Assembly (NCBI GenBank): GCA_903922535.1
Contig: CAIXUF010001245.1
Coordinates: 1-8,688 of the forward strand
Direction: 5' to 3'
Length of the DNA: 8,688 nt
Source: Candidatus Hydrogenedentota bacterium
Lineage (GTDB): Bacteria; Hydrogenedentota; Hydrogenedentia; Hydrogenedentiales; CAITNO01
The stretch's first letter is position 1. Every line of letters starts with the position of its first letter. The position numbers and the translations under genes were made by a program. Below, piece by piece: positions 4,917 to 8,688 of the stretch. Below the pieces are notes generated by a model. It was not told the DNA's origin, did no database searches, and saw only the letters and a program-made list of their open reading frames with translations.

Positions 4917-6932
4917 TCATACGTGTGCGCCCGGAAGCATTTCCGCGATGATTTCCGCGATATCCTTGAATTCCACCGCGCCATCGTCGTTGGCCTTGGC
5001 GCCGTCCACGAGCATGGTCATGCAGAACGGGCACAGCGTCGCCACGGTCTTCGCCCCCGTGTCGGCCAGTTCCTTCGCGCGAACGCGGTTGATGCGCTCG
5101 CCTAGCGTTTCTTCCAGCCACATGCGTCCGCCGCCCGCGCCGCAGCAGAAACCCTTGAGTCCCTCGCGCGGCACGGACACGAGCGTCCCGCCCGCAGCCT
5201 GCAACGCCTCGCGCGGCGCGTCAATGATGCCGTTGTGCCGGGCAAGATAACAGGAGTCATGCACCGCGATGGCGGAATGTTCGGAGCTGTGCCCGTTGAG
5301 GGCCAGCTTCCCGCCGACGATGAGTTCGTTGATGAACGAGGCATGATGCACCACGTCGTACTTCGCGCCAAAGGTTGGATACTCGTTGGCGAAGGTGTTG
5401 AAGCAATGGGGGCATGCCGTCATGATGCGTTTGAACGCGTACTTGCCGAGCGTCTCCACAATCTCCTGCGTGGCCGTCTGGTACAGGTACTCGTTCCCGA
5501 GGCGGCGGGCGCTCTCGCAGGTGCAGCGCTCCTCGGGTCCGAGAATGGCGAAGTCCACGCCCGCGGCGCGGAGAATCTCCACGATGGCCACGGAGATGCG
5601 CTTGCAGCGGTCGTCATAGGACCCGCCGCATCCCACCCAGAACAGCACGTCGGCATTCTCCTTGTCCGCCATGAGCGGCACATCCAGTCCCTGCGCCCAT
5701 CCGGCCCGCGCCGTGGGCGCGAAGCCCCACGGGTTGCCCGCTGTTTCCATGTTGCGGAACGCGCCATCGGCCTGGGCGGGAAACTCCGCCTCCATGAGCA
5801 CCAGATGCCGCCGCATGTCCACGAGCTTGTCGATGTGCTCGATGCCCATGGGGCAGTGCTCGATGCAGGCCGCGCAGGTGGTGCAGGCCCACACGGTGTC
5901 AACATCTATCACGCCGCCGATCATGTCCGGTGTCGCGGGCCGTTCCGCCGGCTGCGGGCCGGTCTTCGCATGCAGCAGCGCCGGGCCGACCTGCAGCAGG
6001 TGGTGCTTGAGATCGACAATAAGTTTCTTGGGGTTCAGCGGCTTGTTTGTGTTGGCCGTGGGGCAGTAGTCCTGGCAGCGCCCGCACTCGATGCAGGCGA
6101 GCAGGTCCAGATTCTGCTTCCAGGTGTAGTCCTCGATCTTCGCCACGCCAAAGGACTCGGCGTCCTCCGCCTCCAGGTCCATCGTCGCCAACTGCCCGCG
6201 CGGGCGGGTCCGCCGAAACACGAGATTGATCGGACCGGCCAGCAGGTGCAGGTGCTTGGTCGGGATGAACAGCAGCGCGACCAGCACGAGGTGCGTGACA
6301 CTGTCGAACCACCAGGCAACATGCCCGATCACGTTCAGGAGCAGTTCGTTCCACCCCACGAAGACTGGAGCAAGCATCAAGGCCACGATGTGGTACTCGG
6401 AACGGGGATGGATGCCCAGCGCCATATGCACCGCGTGGTCCAGCAGATAGGCCACCATCGCGCCGCCGATGAAGGTGAACACCAGTACGGACTCGGCCGA
6501 CGGCCGGGTCAGGCTGGACGGGCGCAGCACGTGGCGGCGGAAGGCCAGACCGAGCACGCCGACAATGATAAGCACGGCGAAAACGTCGGCCACCGCCGCG
6601 TACCAGAGCGCAAAGCCCGAGTGGCCCAGCAGATCGAAGTCAGGCAGGAACGCGCCCGCGAAGTGGTTAATCGTGTTGATGGCATACACGAAGAAGCCCC
6701 ACACGATCAGAACGTGGAACGCACCAACCACAGGCTTGCGGAAGACCCTGCGCTGCGAGAACACATCGACGAGCACGTCGGCGATGCGCCGGACGGGATG
6801 GCCGAAGCGGTCATCGGAGTCGGGCCTGCCCATGCGGATGAGGCGAATGAGCACGCTGACCCGCCTGACGAACCACGCCGTGGAGCCGGCAAGGATCAGG
6901 GCGAAAACGATCTTTTCAGGCAGGCTTATCAT
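4917..6932 (-). CDS. membrane Fe-S oxidoreductase, EMO-type ETF:(methyl)menaquinone oxidoreductase
   Basis: The 671-residue protein probably accepts electrons from reduced ETF and passes them to the membrane quinone pool. Residues 1-235 hold about six hydrophobic segments (near 8-26, 70-90, 108-131, 150-170, 181-200, 205-225) of the NarI-like cytochrome b type. His73, 90, 166, 169, 204 and 214 are possible heme ligands. Two 4Fe-4S ferredoxin-like sites follow: Cys280/283/286/290 and Cys350/353/356/360. Two CCG (HdrB-like) domains come next. The first has Cys435, CTCES (470-474) and CPHC (507-510); the second has Cys561, CCG (596-598) and CPFC (634-637). CTCES replaces what I recall as CTGDP or CCGDP in relatives. 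This domain order and the neighbours etfA, etfB and an acyl-CoA dehydrogenase match the EMO family described from syntrophic fatty-acid oxidisers. ATG 6932 has only a weak GAGA about 10 nt upstream. A generic HdrD/GlpC-type reductase is the alternative. Confidence 0.85.
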   Translation of the reverse strand: MISLPEKIVFALILAGSTAWFVRRVSVLIRLIRMGRPDSDDRFGHPVRRIADVLVDVFSQRRVFRKPVVGAFHVLIVWGFFVYAINTINHFAGAFLPDFDLLGHSGFALWYAAVADVFAVLIIVGVLGLAFRRHVLRPSSLTRPSAESVLVFTFIGGAMVAYLLDHAVHMALGIHPRSEYHIVALMLAPVFVGWNELLLNVIGHVAWWFDSVTHLVLVALLFIPTKHLHLLAGPINLVFRRTRPRGQLATMDLEAEDAESFGVAKIEDYTWKQNLDLLACIECGRCQDYCPTANTNKPLNPKKLIVDLKHHLLQVGPALLHAKTGPQPAERPATPDMIGGVIDVDTVWACTTCAACIEHCPMGIEHIDKLVDMRRHLVLMEAEFPAQADGAFRNMETAGNPWGFAPTARAGWAQGLDVPLMADKENADVLFWVGCGGSYDDRCKRISVAIVEILRAAGVDFAILGPEERCTCESARRLGNEYLYQTATQEIVETLGKYAFKRIMTACPHCFNTFANEYPTFGAKYDVVHHASFINELIVGGKLALNGHSSEHSAIAVHDSCYLARHNGIIDAPREALQAAGGTLVSVPREGLKGFCCGAGGGRMWLEETLGERINRVRAKELADTGAKTVATLCPFCMTMLVDGAKANDDGAVEFKDIAEIIAEMLPGAHV

Positions 6933-6988
6933 TGAGTGCTGTTCTCAGGGACGATGTTTGCGCGATTGACAGAGGGCCGAACGGTCTT

Positions 6989-7084
6989 AGTCCCCCTTTG
7001 AAGGGGGACACCGCGAAGCGGCAGGGGGATGTGGAATTTCGCGCAAGACCAACATCCCCCTAAATCCCCCTTCAAAGGGGGACT
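6989..7084. repeat. long inverted repeat of the CCCCCTTTGAAGGGGG family
   Basis: Positions 6989-7008 and 7065-7084 are exact reverse complements over 20 bp, and each is nearly palindromic itself. Nested inside are AGGGGGATGT (7023-7032)/ACATCCCCCT (7052-7061) and a small hairpin CCGC-GAA-GCGG (7011-7021). The whole lies in the 333-bp spacer between etfA and the EMO-like gene. Similar sequences are widespread extragenic palindromes in many bacteria. Frames across it translate to the low-complexity pattern usual for spurious ORFs over such repeats. Confidence 0.85.
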
Positions 7085-7130
7085 TAAAACGGCGGCCTTT
7101 TCGGACATGCGAAAGGTCCCACAAGCCTCT

Positions 7131-7187
7131 AAATCCCCCTTTCCAGCTTCGCCGAACCGCTTCGCCGCGGCAAGCAAAAGGGGACTT
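7131..7187. repeat. expanded copy of the same palindrome with a 34-nt insert
   Basis: AAATCCCCCTTT (7131-7142) and AAAAGGGGACTT (7176-7187) are the two halves of the repeat seen at 7062-7086, but here they are separated by about 34 nt of CTTCGCCG-like sequence. The stem CCCCTTT (7136-7142)/AAAGGGG (7177-7183) remains. The insert is itself rich in GAA-loop hairpin words like the one at 7011-7021. The remainder of the spacer (7188-7265) shows nothing I recognise. Confidence 0.65.
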
Positions 7188-7265
7188 GACGGCATCATTT
7201 TCGGCTGCTCTTGCATGGTCTTACTTTCGAGACGGAACCCGGTTTGATTGCGATCACTTTGGACG

Positions 7266-8228
7266 CTATACAAGCGTCTGTTTCAATTCCTGCGTCAGCA
7301 GCGGCACGATCTCATACAGGTCGCCCACAATGCCGTAGTCGCAAACCTTGAAGATGGGGGACGATGGGTCCTTGTTGACGGCCACGATAATCTTGGCGGG
7401 CCGCATCCCCGCCTGGTGCTGGATCGCGCCCGAGATGCCGCATGCAATATAGAGGTCCGGGCAGACCACCTTGCCGGTCTGGCCGACCTGGTGGCTGTGG
7501 TGTATCCAGCCCGCGTCCACCGCGGCACGGCTCGCGCCCAGCGCCGCGCCCAGCGCCGCGCACAATTCCTTCAGCACGGGCCAGCCCTCCGGTCCGCCCA
7601 GCCCGCGGCCGCCGGAAACCACAATCTTGGCCTCCGTCAGTTCCACCACGCCCGCCGCCGCCTCGGTCACGGCCTTGATCACACTGCGCAGCGTGACCTC
7701 GGACAGGAGACGGTGTTCAACTTCCGGCGCCGGCGAATCGTCGCGCACCACGGACACCACGTTGGGCCGAAGCGAGGCCATGGCCGGCGTGCATGTGACG
7801 CGGACCGTGGAAAGGACCTTGCCCGCATAGAGCGGCTTGACGGCCGTCAGGCCGTTGTCCCACGCGCAGGACACGCAGTCCTGCACCAAATCCACGTCCA
7901 GCCGCGCGGCAACGGATGCGCACAGTTCCTTGCCCAGCGCCGACGCCGACCCAATAACGACCTGCGCGCCCAGTTCGCGGACCAGGCCTTCCACTATGCC
8001 GACATGGGCATCGTTCGAATAGTGATGCAGCGCCTCGTTTTCATAGGCGAAGACGCGCGCGATGCCCAGCCCCGCCAGGTCGGTGCTCTCGTCGGCAAGC
8101 GACGCACCAATGTAGACCGCATTGAGCGGCACCCCCGCGGCGTGGGCGATATCGCGCGCGGCAGACGCCGCCTCAAACGCGCATTTTCGCAACCGGCCCC
8201 GCTGTTCCAACAGCACAAGAACGCTCAT
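7266..8228 (-). CDS. etfA: electron transfer flavoprotein alpha subunit
   Basis: The product has 320 residues, the usual length. EtfA carries the FAD of the EtfAB heterodimer, which shuttles electrons from acyl-CoA dehydrogenases to the membrane oxidoreductase. The N-terminal alpha/beta domain runs from MSVLVLLEQRG to about residue 190. The FAD domain follows, with VVSGGRGLGG (203-212), GASRAAVDAGW (near 231-241) and the family signature LYIACGISGAIQH (259-271) through NKDPSSPIF (285-293). I start it at ATG 8228, because GGAG lies 8 nt upstream. A GTG at 8237 would extend it by three residues but overlaps that Shine-Dalgarno. It sits between etfB (186 bp upstream) and the EMO-like gene (333 bp downstream). 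Nothing seen tells whether this ETF is bifurcating; the AMP- or FAD-binding part of EtfB is outside the window. Confidence 0.95.
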   Translation of the reverse strand: MSVLVLLEQRGRLRKCAFEAASAARDIAHAAGVPLNAVYIGASLADESTDLAGLGIARVFAYENEALHHYSNDAHVGIVEGLVRELGAQVVIGSASALGKELCASVAARLDVDLVQDCVSCAWDNGLTAVKPLYAGKVLSTVRVTCTPAMASLRPNVVSVVRDDSPAPEVEHRLLSEVTLRSVIKAVTEAAAGVVELTEAKIVVSGGRGLGGPEGWPVLKELCAALGAALGASRAAVDAGWIHHSHQVGQTGKVVCPDLYIACGISGAIQHQAGMRPAKIIVAVNKDPSSPIFKVCDYGIVGDLYEIVPLLTQELKQTLV

Positions 8229-8236
8229 GACAAACA

Positions 8237-8240
8237 CTCC
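8237..8240 (-). promoter_or_regulatory. ribosome binding site of etfA
   Basis: GGAG on the minus strand lies 8 nt before ATG 8228. It decides the start in favour of ATG 8228 over the in-frame GTG at 8237, whose codon it overlaps. Confidence 0.6.
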
Positions 8241-8245
8241 ACAGA

Positions 8246-8276
8246 GGGTCTAGGGTTTAGGGTCTTGGGTCTAGGG
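8246..8276. repeat. telomere-like GGGTYTA heptad array with G-quadruplex potential
   Basis: Four heptads lie in tandem, GGGTCTA, GGGTTTA, GGGTCTT and GGGTCTA, followed by GGG. That gives five GGG runs with 4-nt spacers, which fits the G-quadruplex pattern on the plus strand (the template strand for etfA). One unit equals the plant-type telomere repeat, surely by coincidence. The array ends 18 nt upstream of the etfA start, next to its Shine-Dalgarno. Confidence 0.85.
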
Positions 8277-8292
8277 AGGACGGGACAATTGA

Positions 8293-8308
8293 ACGCAGAG
8301 ACGCAGAG
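8293..8308. repeat. tandem duplication of ACGCAGAG
   Basis: Two exact 8-bp copies, at 8293-8300 and 8301-8308, are followed by GACGC. They lie between the GGGTYTA array and the CTGACTC array in the etfB-etfA spacer and may be part of a composite dispersed element. The stretch 8309-8383 shows nothing I recognise. Confidence 0.55.
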
Positions 8309-8383
8309 GACGCTGAAGCGCGCGGAGAAGAACAATCCGAGAGGACAGTCAGCGGAGCGGGCAGAAATATACGGTCTTCTATT

Positions 8384-8401
8384 CTGACTCCTGACTCCTG
8401 A
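8384..8401. repeat. CTGACTC heptad array
   Basis: CTGACTC occurs twice in tandem (8384-8397) and is followed by a partial third unit, CTGA. It ends 14 bp before the stop codon of etfB. Heptanucleotide arrays of this kind are known as STRR sequences in filamentous cyanobacteria; the resemblance is in form only. Confidence 0.6.
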
Positions 8402-8414
8402 ATTCTTGTTTGCC

Positions 8415-8688
8415 TCACAGCACTTTCTCCTCCATGTGGAGGACCCGGACCAGCTCCTTGACACGTTGTCCGCTGTCCCCTTCGATTACCCGGCACAGGC
8501 GCTGCTGGCGCGGCAGGCTTATCGACTCGGTGACGACCTGCGCGGAAAGGCTGTCCGCCGCAAGGCCAAACTGCCCCGCCGGGATCTCGCGGACCTCCTT
8601 CTTCTTCGCCTTCATGATGTTGGGCAGCGTGGGATAGCGCGGCGTGTTGATTCCCTTCTGCGTGGTGAACAGTGCGGGCAGCGGCACC
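8415..8688 (-). CDS. etfB: electron transfer flavoprotein beta subunit, C-terminal part
   Basis: Only the last 90 residues are inside the window; the gene continues past the right edge. The first visible residues, VPLPALFTT, fit the end of the EtfB signature (P-x-hydrophobic-hydrophobic-T). PRYPTLPNIMKAKKKEV follows, the conserved segment of EtfB that contacts the alpha subunit and acyl-CoA dehydrogenases. The tail ends in EEKVL and a TGA stop at 8415-8417. EtfB pairs with EtfA, encoded 186 bp downstream, and is the most upstream gene of the leftward cluster that can be seen. The promoter of the cluster is therefore probably outside the window. Confidence 0.92.
   Translation of the reverse strand, partial: VPLPALFTTQKGINTPRYPTLPNIMKAKKKEVREIPAGQFGLAADSLSAQVVTESISLPRQQRLCRVIEGDSGQRVKELVRVLHMEEKVL

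Noticed and set aside
5235..6935. 566-codon open frame opposite the EMO-like gene
   Set aside because: It is an antisense shadow of the real gene. Its composition is low in complexity and rich in His, Arg and Gln, with no domain seen.
6929..7273. 114-codon minus-strand frame between etfA and the EMO-like gene
   Set aside because: It is a translation of the CCCCCTTTGAAGGGGG palindromes (SPPLKGDLGG-type strings), a known kind of spurious ORF.
8246..8276. true telomere repeat or eukaryotic contamination
   Set aside because: Only about four mixed heptads occur, internal to a bacterial etf gene pair.
7248..8387. 379-codon plus-strand frame opposite etfA
   Set aside because: etfA has an unmistakable FAD-domain signature. 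This frame crosses the heptad repeat and has no recognisable feature.

Overview
The window is GC-rich bacterial DNA with five recognisable protein genes and unusually repeat-laden spacers. A predicted Sec/SPII lipoprotein signal and a menaquinone-type electron-transfer chain fit a didermic heterotroph. The dispersed palindromes resemble what I recall from uncultured Hydrogenedentota, Planctomycetota or Verrucomicrobiota-like genomes. That is an impression from repeat style, not a demonstrated taxonomic assignment.

Layout, left to right. Positions 1-608 are non-coding: three GC hairpins at the left edge, then a 207-bp composite inverted-repeat element (228-434), then a leader with a candidate promoter. 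A rightward gene (615-2453) encodes a heparinase II/III-like polysaccharide lyase with a lipoprotein signal. A 451-bp spacer follows (2454-2904), holding a second composite element with the same architecture (2520-2742) and a three-copy ~40-bp tandem repeat.

The rest is on the minus strand, read from right to left: the 3' end of etfB (8415 to the window edge), etfA (7266-8228), a membrane Fe-S oxidoreductase of the ETF:(methyl)menaquinone oxidoreductase (EMO) type (4917-6932), and a 600-residue acyl-CoA dehydrogenase (2905-4707). Together they make an electron route: the acyl-CoA dehydrogenase oxidises an acyl-CoA, the electron transfer flavoprotein EtfAB takes the electrons, and the EMO-like protein passes them through Fe-S centres and probable b hemes to the quinone pool. 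The four genes are collinear but separated by 186, 333 and 209 bp, so a single transcript is plausible but not proven.

Every spacer carries its own repeat family: GTATCGCAGGCG palindromes between the dehydrogenase and EMO genes, CCCCCTTTGAAGGGGG palindromes on both sides of the EMO gene, and telomere-like GGGTYTA heptads plus CTGACTC heptads between etfA and etfB. The two composite elements flanking the lyase gene keep the word AATGTGA beside each hairpin while the hairpin stems change in a paired way. I regard that as the strongest unexplained signal here. I found no tRNA, rRNA, CRISPR array or transposase gene.
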